DNA from: Novosphingobium chloroacetimidivorans
GTDB lineage: Bacteria > Pseudomonadota > Alphaproteobacteria > Sphingomonadales > Sphingomonadaceae
Reading direction: 5' to 3'
DNA: 64,000 nucleotides
Assembly: GCF_014204535.1 (NCBI RefSeq)
Contig: NZ_JACHLR010000001.1
Span: 310,001-374,000 of the forward strand
The notes below the pieces were generated by a model that was not told the DNA's origin, made no database searches, and worked only from the letters and a program-made list of their open reading frames with translations. The position numbers and the translations under genes were made by a program. Shown in pieces: positions 9,064 to 16,236 of the stretch. Every line of letters starts with the position of its first letter. Position 1 is the stretch's first letter.

Positions 9064-11366
9064 CCGTTCGCCTACTCAAGCCGCACAACGGGCAGAACGC
9101 CGGTACGCTCTACTTCGGCGCGGATGAAAGCGCGCTGCGGGCGGTCGGGATCGCCGACGACTACATTGAATCGGCAGCCAACTACGTGCCGTCTGGTGCG
9201 CAGGCGTTCCGAGCGCTGGCGGCCACGTTCAGCACCAGCGCGCCCGCCGGCTCCTTCGTCACTGCGTTGAGCAACCCGTTCGCAGGACAAGGTCGCGGCT
9301 TCACGACTTACGCCACGCAGGGCGTCGTGCCCGCTCAGCTTGCATTGTCGGCTAGTGGGCGGTCGCTGGTCATTGGCGCCAATGCAGGCGTAAATGGCAC
9401 CATCTATCCGATTACCTTGGTCGCCACGTCTGGCGATGGCCTGCTGACTTCGCAGCCGGTCACGCTGAATCTCAAGGCTGTGGATCGGCTGACTGTGCCT
9501 CAGCCTGGCGTTCCCGGCGTAACCCCCACCCCAAGCCCAACGCCTACGCCTGGAGACACCACCGCCCCAACGCTCTCCAACGCCACCGGCACGCAGACGG
9601 GCCAGACCACGGCTACGGTCGGCGTTACCACGAACGAGGGCAACGGTAGCCTCTACTGGTACTTGTCCACGTCCAACACGCCGCCAACGGTCGCAAACCT
9701 CAAGAACGGGTCTGGCTCGGTGCTCAGCGGCATTCAGTCGGTCTCGGCCACTGGCGCGCAGACCGTCAACATCACCGGCCTAACCGCCGCCACTCAGTAT
9801 TACACGCACTGGCTGCATAGGGACGCGGCGCTGAACGATAGTGCGATTCTGACGGGGCCGGGGTTTGTGACGGCGGCGGCCTCAGGCTCTGCGATGCGCA
9901 CCATCACGGCCAACATGATCGGGCAAGCGGCTGACAGCGGCGATAGCGTGACTGGTGAGGCTCACGCGTTCCGCTGGGGGTATCCTATCGGGTCCGGCGA
10001 TGTCAGTGAGACCAACATCAACCTTCATGGCTGGTACTCGAACAACGGCGCTCAGACGAACGTACCTGAGCTGACCATCCCGATCCTGTACGCGATCTAT
10101 AACGGCGTTGCCGTGCGATGCACGCAGAACGGCAGCAACACCATCGTGGTGCCTTCCGGGGCCAACTTCCTCTATATCGACAAGCTGCTGCCTTCGCAGT
10201 TTGGCGCGACAAAGTTCACGCTCGAAACTCTCATCCTCCTGAAGGGCTGGGTCAAGTCGCCTGATGGGACCGCGAACGGTACGCGAGTGCCTACGTCGCA
10301 GACCGTTCAGGTGGCGAACGACACCACCAACAATGAGGCGTTCTGGTTCAACCCAACCAGTCCACTAGGCCTCCCGACAAACTTCGACAGCGCGGGCGTG
10401 TTCACATTCACGAAGTACACCCCTGTCAGTCTAACCTCATCGGGTACTGTGGCTACGGTCCAGGTGAACGGTACTGATCCGCTTCCGGTAGTCGGCCAGC
10501 TTGTCACAATCTCGGGCGCTTCGCCCAATGCCTACAACCTCACGAAGCGGGTTACGGCGGTAGACGGGACAGCTCGGACATTCACCTATGCGCTGAACGC
10601 GGCGACGACCTCTCCGGCCACGACCGCAGGGACCTACGAGAACGGCAAGTTTGCCCGCGCCTCTGGCTATCGTCCGAACATCTTCGGCAAGTTCGTCAGC
10701 GGCGATCCCGAGACGTGGATCATCGGCGGCGATAGCATCGACCAGGGCATCAACGGCAGCACTTCCACTGCTGGGCCTTGGGGTATCGGCCGCAACGCCA
10801 TGTCCCTGCGTGATGCCAGCGGGAATACCGGCTACAAGGCCTATATGTCACTTGCCGTTGGCGGCAGTAGCGTGGAGCAATTCACCGGCTCCAATACGCT
10901 GACGCACCCCTACATGGCGCTCGGCAGGTACGCGATGGGCGCGCATCTCACAAACAGCTTCGGCATCCCTGGTACGGGAAGGACTGGGGCAGCCATGCTT
11001 TCGGAGATGCAGCCGTGGTGGGCCAAGCTCAAGGAGATGGGCGTGGAGAAGATCCTGGCTCTTGGCGCTCAGACCCGGGGCACATCGCCTAACAACTGGA
11101 CTACGGAACCGGAGCAGACAATCAACCCAGGCTGGCAGGCGGGCGGCAATGTCGAGCAATACTATGCCCTGCTGCCAGCAGAGATCAGTGCTGGACGGAT
11201 TACCGCGTTCCTCAACTTCCAATCATGGCGCGGCACCGATCCGAACAAGTGGAAAGTCACAGGGGCGAACAACTACGCCACCTCTGATAGCACGCACCCG
11301 AGCAACGCCATCCACGTTCTTGAAGCCGCCGAGATCCGCACGGCTAAGGCGGCGATGGGTATATGA
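9060..11366 (+). CDS. Phage fibre/spike with Fn3-like and SGNH hydrolase domains (768 aa)
   Basis: Three parts are visible. The N-terminal part (1-150) is beta-rich and ends in a Pro/Thr linker (PTPSPTPTPGD). Residues about 165-275 form an Fn3-like domain with the LTAATQYYTHW signature. The C-terminal part (about 530-768) carries an SGNH/GDSL esterase signature: GGDS with Ser559 as candidate nucleophile, and DSTH with Asp743 and His746. SGNH domains on phage fibres usually remove acetyl groups from surface polysaccharides. The gene follows coat and decoration genes and is ATGA-coupled to the preceding fibre protein. Substrate and virion location are inferences. Confidence 0.75.
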   Translation: MTVRLLKPHNGQNAGTLYFGADESALRAVGIADDYIESAANYVPSGAQAFRALAATFSTSAPAGSFVTALSNPFAGQGRGFTTYATQGVVPAQLALSASGRSLVIGANAGVNGTIYPITLVATSGDGLLTSQPVTLNLKAVDRLTVPQPGVPGVTPTPSPTPTPGDTTAPTLSNATGTQTGQTTATVGVTTNEGNGSLYWYLSTSNTPPTVANLKNGSGSVLSGIQSVSATGAQTVNITGLTAATQYYTHWLHRDAALNDSAILTGPGFVTAAASGSAMRTITANMIGQAADSGDSVTGEAHAFRWGYPIGSGDVSETNINLHGWYSNNGAQTNVPELTIPILYAIYNGVAVRCTQNGSNTIVVPSGANFLYIDKLLPSQFGATKFTLETLILLKGWVKSPDGTANGTRVPTSQTVQVANDTTNNEAFWFNPTSPLGLPTNFDSAGVFTFTKYTPVSLTSSGTVATVQVNGTDPLPVVGQLVTISGASPNAYNLTKRVTAVDGTARTFTYALNAATTSPATTAGTYENGKFARASGYRPNIFGKFVSGDPETWIIGGDSIDQGINGSTSTAGPWGIGRNAMSLRDASGNTGYKAYMSLAVGGSSVEQFTGSNTLTHPYMALGRYAMGAHLTNSFGIPGTGRTGAAMLSEMQPWWAKLKEMGVEKILALGAQTRGTSPNNWTTEPEQTINPGWQAGGNVEQYYALLPAEISAGRITAFLNFQSWRGTDPNKWKVTGANNYATSDSTHPSNAIHVLEAAEIRTAKAAMGI

Positions 11367-11388
11367 TCGAGGTTATGGAGTACGTCTT

Positions 11389-11604
11389 ATGATTGCACTT
11401 ACTTTGATCATTAGCGCATTCAAGATTGTATTGCTGCTGTTGGCTGGTGGACTGGCGCTTGGCGTAGCGTCAATCTTCTTAGTGATCCTGCCTGCAATTA
11501 TTATTGAGCACGTTCTGCATCGGCTCGGCGGACTTGCTCGCAAACTGAAAAGCCGGGTCAGAACATCACTCGCCAAGGTCCGCGCAGGGAACCTCGCGGC
11601 GTGA
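11389..11604 (+). CDS. Small phage membrane protein (71 aa)
   Basis: The ATG at 11389 has GGAG eight bases upstream. Residues about 2-40 are almost entirely hydrophobic (two short transmembrane segments or one long one), followed by a basic Arg/Lys-rich tail. It could be a holin-like or membrane-anchored accessory protein. The stop overlaps the GTG of the next gene. Confidence 0.55.
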   Translation: MIALTLIISAFKIVLLLLAGGLALGVASIFLVILPAIIIEHVLHRLGGLARKLKSRVRTSLAKVRAGNLAA

Positions 11605-11792
11605 CTGCCGGGTTAGATCCTACTGACGCCCTCTGGGATGCCATGATCAAAGTCATGGAGGACTGGCCTCGAGGTTTCGATCCGGAGACGGATAAGAAGC
11701 CGCAGACCATGGAGGAGTGGGCGTCGTTCCGGGGCGACTGGGTCGCGCGAGCCGCTGTTCTCGCAATTCGTAGAGCCGGCCTTCTCACTTAA
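11601..11792 (+). CDS. Small phage protein of unknown function (63 aa)
   Basis: GTG start overlapping the preceding stop (GTGA at 11601-11604). The product is acidic and Trp-rich, with a WASFRGDW segment. No known domain is recognised. The tight coupling and coherent composition support a real gene. Confidence 0.55.
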   Translation: MTAGLDPTDALWDAMIKVMEDWPRGFDPETDKKPQTMEEWASFRGDWVARAAVLAIRRAGLLT

Positions 11793-11837
11793 GCGAAATT
11801 ACACCCGCCCACGTTGGGCAAACCACGGAGAAGTACC

Positions 11838-12149
11838 ATGAAGAAGCGAGGCCGCACGGAAACACGCGACTTCGCTATCACGTACTACGAAGGCGATGAG
11901 TTGCGCGGCCTCCTGCATTGGGAGGACAGGCCGCGCCTCTCCATCGACTTTCTCCTGGTCCAAGCCCCTGCCGGTCTCGCGCCTATGCTGACTGCGTTCC
12001 GGCGCAAGTACCCAGATACGCTCGTCCACTTCGAGGTAGCCGAAGATAACGAGCGGATGCGCCGCTTTGTCTCACTGACAGGCGCGCAGAAAACCCCTGA
12101 TGGCTACCAACTCAATACCGGGCCGCGTGCCCTAGGAGAACCAACATGA
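11838..12149 (+). CDS. Phage protein of unknown function (103 aa)
   Basis: The ATG at 11838 is preceded by a CGGAGAAG Shine-Dalgarno; an in-frame TTG at 11814 is less likely. The sequence has alternating beta/alpha character (RDFAITYYEGDELRGLLHW, then a RKYPDTLVHFEVAEDN strand) and resembles a small globular domain, possibly a degenerate acyltransferase-like fold, but no motif is decisive. ATGA overlap with the next frame. Confidence 0.55.
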   Translation: MKKRGRTETRDFAITYYEGDELRGLLHWEDRPRLSIDFLLVQAPAGLAPMLTAFRRKYPDTLVHFEVAEDNERMRRFVSLTGAQKTPDGYQLNTGPRALGEPT

Positions 12150-12298
12150 AGCCAGGTGTAGCAGCGAAGATCAAGACCCTCAGCACTGCAGGCCACGATG
12201 CCTACATCAAGGATTGCGAGGCAGAGAGCCCGACCGGTGCGGGCGGCTATCCCAAGACCCAGGCCAAGCTGATGGCCGGCCACTACGATCGTCTGTGA
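12146..12298 (+). CDS. Small phage protein (50 aa)
   Basis: A short frame begins in the stop of the previous gene (ATGA at 12146-12149). The product is Lys/Ala/Gly-rich with an AGHDAYIKDCEA segment and no recognised domain. A hairpin (GCGCCAC at 12309-12315 with GTGGCGC at 12324-12330) follows the stop. Confidence 0.45.
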   Translation: MKPGVAAKIKTLSTAGHDAYIKDCEAESPTGAGGYPKTQAKLMAGHYDRL

Positions 12299-12368
12299 CC
12301 ATCCCCGCGCGCCACCGGGCAATGTGGCGCACCTATTCACGAGACGGGTTGCGGCGAGAGATAACGGC

Positions 12369-12644
12369 ATGATCGAGGACGCACTGAGGGTATTCGCACT
12401 GGTGGTCTGGTCGGCGGTGTTCGTGGCCTTCTGCCCCGGTGCGGCTCGTGCGCTGAAAGGCGGCGCACATAGCAATATCGATCTGCTCTGCCTGCCGACA
12501 TGCTTTTCGGCGTTCAACCGGCTGCTGTTCGCCGCCACCGCGCTTCTCGCACCGTCTCTAGTGCCTCTGGCTCAAGTCACCGGCGTGGCCTCAGGAATCT
12601 GGCTCGCCATCGTAGGGTATAAGGTGGTGAGGCATGGCGACTGA
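12369..12644 (+). CDS. Small membrane protein, holin-like candidate (91 aa)
   Basis: The ATG at 12369 begins MIEDALRVFALVVWSAVFVAF, giving one clear transmembrane segment near the N terminus, with a second hydrophobic region at about 54-84. It stands at the head of a lysis-type cluster that contains the endolysin. It overlaps the next gene by 11 bases. Holin function is a contextual guess. Confidence 0.5.
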   Translation: MIEDALRVFALVVWSAVFVAFCPGAARALKGGAHSNIDLLCLPTCFSAFNRLLFAATALLAPSLVPLAQVTGVASGIWLAIVGYKVVRHGD

Positions 12645-13065
12645 ACCTGTGGTCCCGGTTGCAATTCAGGGGTGGACGACCTCGACTTACCTGCTGGTCG
12701 TGCTCAACGGCCTGTTCGCTGGCGGCTTACTGGCAGCGATCGTCAAGGTGTGGCCGCGTCTGAAAGAGATTGCCGCCAATGCTCGCCGGGACGATCTCGA
12801 CGACCTGCGAGAGCGGATTGTCGTGCTGGAGGGCAAGGTGACCACCGCTGACGCTGCGGCGCACCGGGCTGAACTGAAGCTCGTCTACGCGGTCAACGCG
12901 ATCCAGCTGCTGGCCGGCGACATCCGCGCCAAGGATCCGAACAACCCGATCCTCAAGCAGGCAAACGACATGCTGAAGCTCGCCACCACGGGCGACCTGG
13001 GCATCTGGGAATATGAGCTTGCCGCCGTCTCTAAGGCGAAGGCGACTATGAAGGACGAGGAATGA
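12634..13065 (+). CDS. Membrane-anchored coiled-coil phage protein, spanin/holin-like candidate (143 aa)
   Basis: One N-terminal transmembrane helix (about residues 15-40) is followed by a charged, heptad-like stretch (about 45-85) and a helical tail. An N-in anchor plus periplasmic coiled coil is the layout of inner-membrane spanins, though other membrane lysis proteins look alike. It is ATGA-coupled to the endolysin gene at 13062-13065, supporting a lysis role. Confidence 0.5.
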   Translation: MATEPVVPVAIQGWTTSTYLLVVLNGLFAGGLLAAIVKVWPRLKEIAANARRDDLDDLRERIVVLEGKVTTADAAAHRAELKLVYAVNAIQLLAGDIRAKDPNNPILKQANDMLKLATTGDLGIWEYELAAVSKAKATMKDEE

Positions 13066-13709
13066 CCCGAGCCGCCATCTTTGATGCCGTGCGTGATGCC
13101 GCCCGCCCTGGCTTGTTCAGCGATCCCGGCAACGTCCTCGCGCTTGATAATCTGCTTGACGCTTTTGGCGTGCCTGTGGATGGCAAAGCCGATACCTTCG
13201 ACCGCTGCTTGGCCGTGATCCTAAAGCACGAAGGCGGCTATGTTGATCACCCAAAGGACCCTGGCGGTGCAACCAACCTTGGTGTCACCAAGGCCACGTG
13301 GGAAGGGTACGTGAGACGCGCCGTCAGCAAGGCTGACATTCGCGCGCTGACGATAGAGAAGGTCAAGCCTCTCTATCGCAAGAACTACTGGGATGCGGTG
13401 TCCGGCGATAACCTGCCTGCGGGCCTTGCCCTGTGCGTGTTCGACTTCGCGGTGAACGCCGGACCAGCTCGGGCCAACCGCTATCTTCAGGCGCTTGTGG
13501 GCAGCGCGCAGGACGGCAAGACCGGCCCTGCGACCGTCAGCGCTGCGCAGGCCTTCGTGGCCGCTCAAGGCGAGCGGACCGCAGTGCAGGCCTATCAGGC
13601 AGCGCGGCGGGGTTATTATCGCTCACTGGGCACCTTCTCGACTTTCGGGCGGGGTTGGCTGCGCAGGGTCGATGAGACCGAGGCGGAAGCGCTGGAGATG
13701 GTGCAATGA
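13062..13709 (+). CDS. Phage endolysin, glycosyl hydrolase family 108 (215 aa)
   Basis: The segment KHEGGYVDHPKDPGGATNLGVT is the GH108 lysozyme signature, with Glu57 as the catalytic acid. It is followed by the NYWDAVSGDNLPAGLALCVFDFAVNAGP block of the family and a peptidoglycan-binding-like C-terminal part. An N-terminal extension of about 45 residues precedes the domain and shows no signal peptide, so a holin is needed for access to the wall. It is flanked by membrane protein genes on both sides with stop-start overlaps. Confidence 0.85.
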   Translation: MTRAAIFDAVRDAARPGLFSDPGNVLALDNLLDAFGVPVDGKADTFDRCLAVILKHEGGYVDHPKDPGGATNLGVTKATWEGYVRRAVSKADIRALTIEKVKPLYRKNYWDAVSGDNLPAGLALCVFDFAVNAGPARANRYLQALVGSAQDGKTGPATVSAAQAFVAAQGERTAVQAYQAARRGYYRSLGTFSTFGRGWLRRVDETEAEALEMVQ

Positions 13710-14074
13710 ATTTTTGGGAGTTCCTGGACCGTGCGGGGGAGCGCGCCGCAAACCGTCCGCCCAAGCCCTCGCGCGACATCCGCCAGTTCATCGGGTTCGC
13801 CTTCTTAGCTGGCTACTACGTCATGGTCTGGCGCTTCGCGAGCGGCGCAGTGCCTGATGGCAACCTTGACCTGATCCGCGATGCAATGCTCACGCTTGGT
13901 CCGCCTGTCGGCCTGATCGTCGGTGCCATGTTCCGGTCCGACGCTCGCGAGGAACAGGTGGCGGTCAATACGGGCGAGGCCTTCCGGGCGGTGCGTGCGG
14001 CAGCGCAGGCGGGCACTACGGGTGATGGCGCCTTGCGCGATGGCGAGACCGTCACCTTGGAGAAGCAGCCATGA
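13706..14074 (+). CDS. Two-transmembrane phage protein, probable holin (122 aa)
   Basis: ATG overlaps the endolysin stop. Two hydrophobic segments (about residues 30-47 and 63-80) are separated by a short acidic loop and followed by a soluble Ala-rich tail. Size, topology and position directly after the endolysin fit a class II-type holin, but several membrane proteins in this cluster compete for that role. Confidence 0.55.
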   Translation: MNFWEFLDRAGERAANRPPKPSRDIRQFIGFAFLAGYYVMVWRFASGAVPDGNLDLIRDAMLTLGPPVGLIVGAMFRSDAREEQVAVNTGEAFRAVRAAAQAGTTGDGALRDGETVTLEKQP

Positions 14075-14223
14075 TCCGCAAACTGTTGCGCGGCGTCCTG
14101 AAGCCCATCCTCGGCAAGCGCAAGGCTGCTGCCGCTGCTGCCGAGGTCGTGGATCATGTGGCGAAGAAGGTGATCGACCGGAAGACCGGTGGCGCTGCGA
14201 CGAAGCTGGATGATGTGATTTAG
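14071..14223 (+). CDS. Small basic phage protein (50 aa)
   Basis: ATGA overlap with the preceding gene. The product is Lys/Arg/Ala-rich with an N-terminal amphipathic helix (MIRKLLRGVLKPIL) and an Ala run. Unknown function; possibly a lysis accessory or the terminal peptide of the late operon. Confidence 0.5.
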   Translation: MIRKLLRGVLKPILGKRKAAAAAAEVVDHVAKKVIDRKTGGAATKLDDVI

Positions 14224-14511
14224 TGGCGGGGTAATCTATACCGGCTCCCGCTTCCAAGGCCTGGAGAGGCGTGCTCAGATCAAGTCCTCGCTGTTGCGCA
14301 TCGCGGCCTGCCTCCGCACCACTTTGCCGGTCGCGATCCAGCTAGGCAGGTGCCGCCTCAAGCCCGATGCCGAAGCAGAGCGGGAACCTAAACTGGCGGC
14401 CATCGCGGGTGCGGTCTTACACCGCTGGCATACCTTACGCCCCATGGCCAACTGATCCAGCGCTAGATCAGCACCGTCTTTCCGGCTGTCATCTGCGGTT
14501 TATCCGGAGTT
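14224..14511. other. Non-coding or unassigned stretch at the junction of the two phage operons
   Basis: The plus-strand late operon and the minus-strand small-gene operon converge here. No frame is convincing. A minus-strand frame at 14275-14445 would give 56 residues with an N-terminal CxxC (KVCQRCK) but has no ribosome-binding site. No clear terminator hairpin with a T tract was seen. Confidence 0.4.
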
Positions 14512-14580
14512 TCACCGGCCCGGAGTCTCAGTCGCCTCGTCCGTTCTTCTCGGGTCACCGCAGCATGCGCAGAATCTCAC
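14512..14580 (-). CDS. Possible micro-ORF (22 aa), last of the overlap chain
   Basis: The GTG overlaps the stop of the preceding frame (GTGA). The peptide starts with a Cys cluster (FCACCGDP) and is otherwise charged. It is supported only by its place in the chain of stop-start overlaps and could be chance. Confidence 0.25.
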   Translation of the reverse strand: MRFCACCGDPRRTDEATETPGR

Positions 14581-14666
14581 ATCACGATTCCGCGCGCAAG
14601 CTCGATCAGCATCACCGCCACCAGCAGCACACCAAGAAACCGCAGGTAGGCGCGGGGCAGTCTCAC
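14577..14666 (-). CDS. Micro-protein with one transmembrane segment (29 aa)
   Basis: The GTG overlaps the stop of the 44-residue frame upstream. The peptide has a basic N terminus followed by a single hydrophobic stretch (FLGVLLVAVMLIEL). It resembles small phage membrane peptides. Only composition and coupling support it. Confidence 0.4.
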   Translation of the reverse strand: MRLPRAYLRFLGVLLVAVMLIELARGIVM

Positions 14667-14797
14667 TCGGACAAGGCGGCGTCGATCATGGCAGGCCATA
14701 CGTCACCGGGGTGCTCGAGCGTGACCTCATCGGCGGTTTCTTCCAGCACCCGAGCCACAAGGTGACCTTGATTATGCTGCCAGGGGAACTCGCTCAT
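14663..14797 (-). CDS. Small acidic phage protein (44 aa)
   Basis: The ATG overlaps the stop of the preceding tiny frame (ATGA). The product is acidic and coherent (VLEETADEVTLEHPGDVWPAM in part), with no recognised domain. No good Shine-Dalgarno precedes the ATG, so expression would rely on coupling. Confidence 0.45.
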   Translation of the reverse strand: MSEFPWQHNQGHLVARVLEETADEVTLEHPGDVWPAMIDAALSE

Positions 14798-14847
14798 GTT
14801 GATGGTTCATTCTGTTCGCTGGCGAGGGTGGAGAGGCGGGCGGTCAT
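14794..14847 (-). CDS. Micro-ORF (17 aa) linking two small genes
   Basis: Starts in the stop of the 75-residue gene and ends in the start of the 44-residue gene (ATGA at both ends). The peptide is probably of no function itself, and the frame may serve only to carry ribosomes from one gene to the next. Confidence 0.3.
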   Translation of the reverse strand: MTARLSTLASEQNEPST

Positions 14848-15071
14848 GCGACGAACGCCGGTGCGTCAGGTTTCGCCTTCCATGAGAGGCCTACCCAACC
14901 TTTTGCAGGCCGGTGGGTCACGCCATCCGCGTCAATCACCCGGTGGCTCCCATCCTCAGTGCCGTCGCTTGGCATGACAAACAGCTTCACTGGGTTTCGG
15001 ATCGTATAGGTGCCGAAAGGCGCATAGGTGTATGTGCGGTATTCCTCGGTGCTGATGTCAATCTCGCTCAT
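14844..15071 (-). CDS. Small phage protein of unknown function (75 aa)
   Basis: The ATG at 15071 has AAAGGA upstream and overlaps the stop of the XF1762-family gene. The product has an N-terminal Tyr/Thr-rich stretch (EEYRTYTYAPFGTYTI) and a beta-like body. No domain is recognised. Confidence 0.55.
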   Translation of the reverse strand: MSEIDISTEEYRTYTYAPFGTYTIRNPVKLFVMPSDGTEDGSHRVIDADGVTHRPAKGWVGLSWKAKPDAPAFVA

Positions 15072-15616
15072 GCGGCGGTCCTTTCGAATAGAAGCTTGGG
15101 CTCGATGGGGTGCTTGTCGGCACGGGCGCGAGAGGGAACCGACCACGACTTACCCGGCGTCTCAGCGATCATCTTCCATCCAGCGGCCACCAGCGACGTG
15201 CCAGGCTCGCGCTTGAGGATGTATGTGCCGATGCGACGGTACCCGAGGGCGAAGGTTGCCCGTGCAGCTGCGCCGTAGAGAAACGAGCACGCGTTCGGGT
15301 GTCCGGTGGTGCACAGGCGGGTGACTTCTAAAGTCGCGCCATCGTCACGTCGGCGGGCGACAGGACGGCCCACGATCACAACGCCGACCATCTCTTCGCC
15401 TGCGTAAGCTGCAATGCTGAACTTGTGCCCTTGCGGCGGCGTGTGATGGCGATGATGCTCGCGGACGAACGCGGCTGCTTCGTCGAAGGGCAGGGGCTCT
15501 ATCGTGAGCTTCCGAGGTGTGCCGGATCTGGTGCCATCGCCATGTGTGGAACAGTGCGTGAACAGCGCGTCCTGCGCATGCTGTGAGCCGCAGAACTCTG
15601 CGGTTTCGGGCGTCAT
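15068..15616 (-). CDS. XF1762-family phage protein (182 aa)
   Basis: The blocks EHHRHHTPPQGHKF, VGVVIVGRPVARRRDDG, TLEVTRLCTTGHPNACSFLYGAA and GTYILKREPGTSLVAAGW match the pattern of the XF1762 family of phage and plasmid proteins, which look like divergent GNAT-fold acyltransferases. Function is unknown. Residues 1-30 are an extension before the conserved core. ATGA overlaps with both neighbours make it part of the minus-strand chain. Confidence 0.75.
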   Translation of the reverse strand: MTPETAEFCGSQHAQDALFTHCSTHGDGTRSGTPRKLTIEPLPFDEAAAFVREHHRHHTPPQGHKFSIAAYAGEEMVGVVIVGRPVARRRDDGATLEVTRLCTTGHPNACSFLYGAAARATFALGYRRIGTYILKREPGTSLVAAGWKMIAETPGKSWSVPSRARADKHPIEPKLLFERTAA

Positions 15617-16038
15617 GCCGCAGCCTCCTCAAGGCTATCGGCGCCTGGATCGTCCACGTCATCCAGCAGAGTGCGCGTGTACCAGTAGCTCAGATCGACT
15701 TCGGCGGGCGTGACCTGATCGTAGCGGTGCAGGAACAGCTTGGTCCCCCACAGAGCGTTGTCGAGATCGAACCAGATCCATCCCATGCAGCACAGGCACC
15801 TCTCTGTCGGCGCATGCGTGACCACAGCTTCGTGTATCTCGACAGTCTTGCTCTCCCGATCCACCTTGAAGGCGTCGGGGTTGAACGGGTACTTCTGAAA
15901 CTCAAGGTCGAGTTCTTCGTACAGCGTCCGCATGGCAGGCCAGAAGCCCGCCTTCTGCACTCCAGGGAAGGATGCGACGGTCTGGTCGATTAGGAGCTTG
16001 TGCCGATCCTCTCGGGCACGGTATTTCAGGTCATCCAT
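15613..16038 (-). CDS. Phage protein of unknown function (141 aa), first of the minus-strand chain
   Basis: Start ATG preceded by GAAAGGA. The product is acidic with Trp/Tyr-rich parts and two close Cys in ERCLCCMGWIWFD; no second Cys pair, so a zinc site is not assured. As first gene of the overlap chain its promoter should lie in 16039-16199. Confidence 0.55.
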   Translation of the reverse strand: MDDLKYRAREDRHKLLIDQTVASFPGVQKAGFWPAMRTLYEELDLEFQKYPFNPDAFKVDRESKTVEIHEAVVTHAPTERCLCCMGWIWFDLDNALWGTKLFLHRYDQVTPAEVDLSYWYTRTLLDDVDDPGADSLEEAAA

Positions 16039-16199
16039 GGCGCGGTCCTTTCGCGTTCGTGGCCAGGACCGGAGCGAGGTTGCACCCTCTCTTCGGTCCG
16101 TTTTTGCTAGCCAAAAAACGCTGGGACTGACGGATTCCCGTTGAGCTAAACAGGTCCGCTAGACAAACCAACGCATTGACTGCACTGGCATATTGCACC

Positions 16200-16215
16200 C
16201 CTGTCGGGCGCACCA
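16200..16215 (+). other. Putative attR: 3' end of a tRNA-Arg gene
   Basis: CCTGTCGGGCGCACCA reads exactly as a tRNA 3' end: 3' T-stem half (CCTGT), 3' acceptor strand (CGGGCGC), discriminator A and CCA. The implied 5' end GCGCCCG is that of bacterial tRNA-Arg. The 60 bases upstream cannot form the rest of the tRNA, so only a fragment is left. This is the expected product of phage integration into the 3' end of the tRNA, with the restored tRNA at the other prophage end outside the window. The tRNA identity is from memory of Arg tRNAs. Confidence 0.6.
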
Positions 16216-16236
16216 CGTCGATCGGCGATCGTTAGT

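Larger units (their letters stand above)
1..16215. mobile_element. Right-hand part of a P22-like prophage (left end outside window)
   Basis: The segment contains virion genes (ejection protein, tailspike with P22-type head-binding domain, P22-type coat, fibre), a lysis cassette with a GH108 endolysin and a minus-strand group of tiny overlapping genes including an XF1762-family member. It ends at a 16-base tRNA-Arg 3' fragment beside the core gene for a DUF1178 protein. Terminase, portal, repressor and integrase are not in the window and should lie to the left. Whether the prophage is intact cannot be judged from here. No frameshift or broken gene was noticed in the visible part. Confidence 0.85.

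Noticed and set aside
9500-9560. Pro/Thr codon repeat resembling a short tandem repeat
   Set aside because: It encodes the interdomain linker of the fibre protein and is a normal low-complexity coding feature.
14275-14445. 56-codon minus-strand frame with an N-terminal CxxC
   Set aside because: No ribosome-binding site, no overlap with the coupled chain, and no second metal-binding pair.
14367-14765. 132-codon plus-strand frame in the phage junction
   Set aside because: Runs antisense through the coupled small genes and has no motif or ribosome-binding site.
16031-16216. 61-codon minus-strand frame across the attachment region
   Set aside because: Covers the tRNA fragment and promoter region of the minus-strand chain; composition is random-like.
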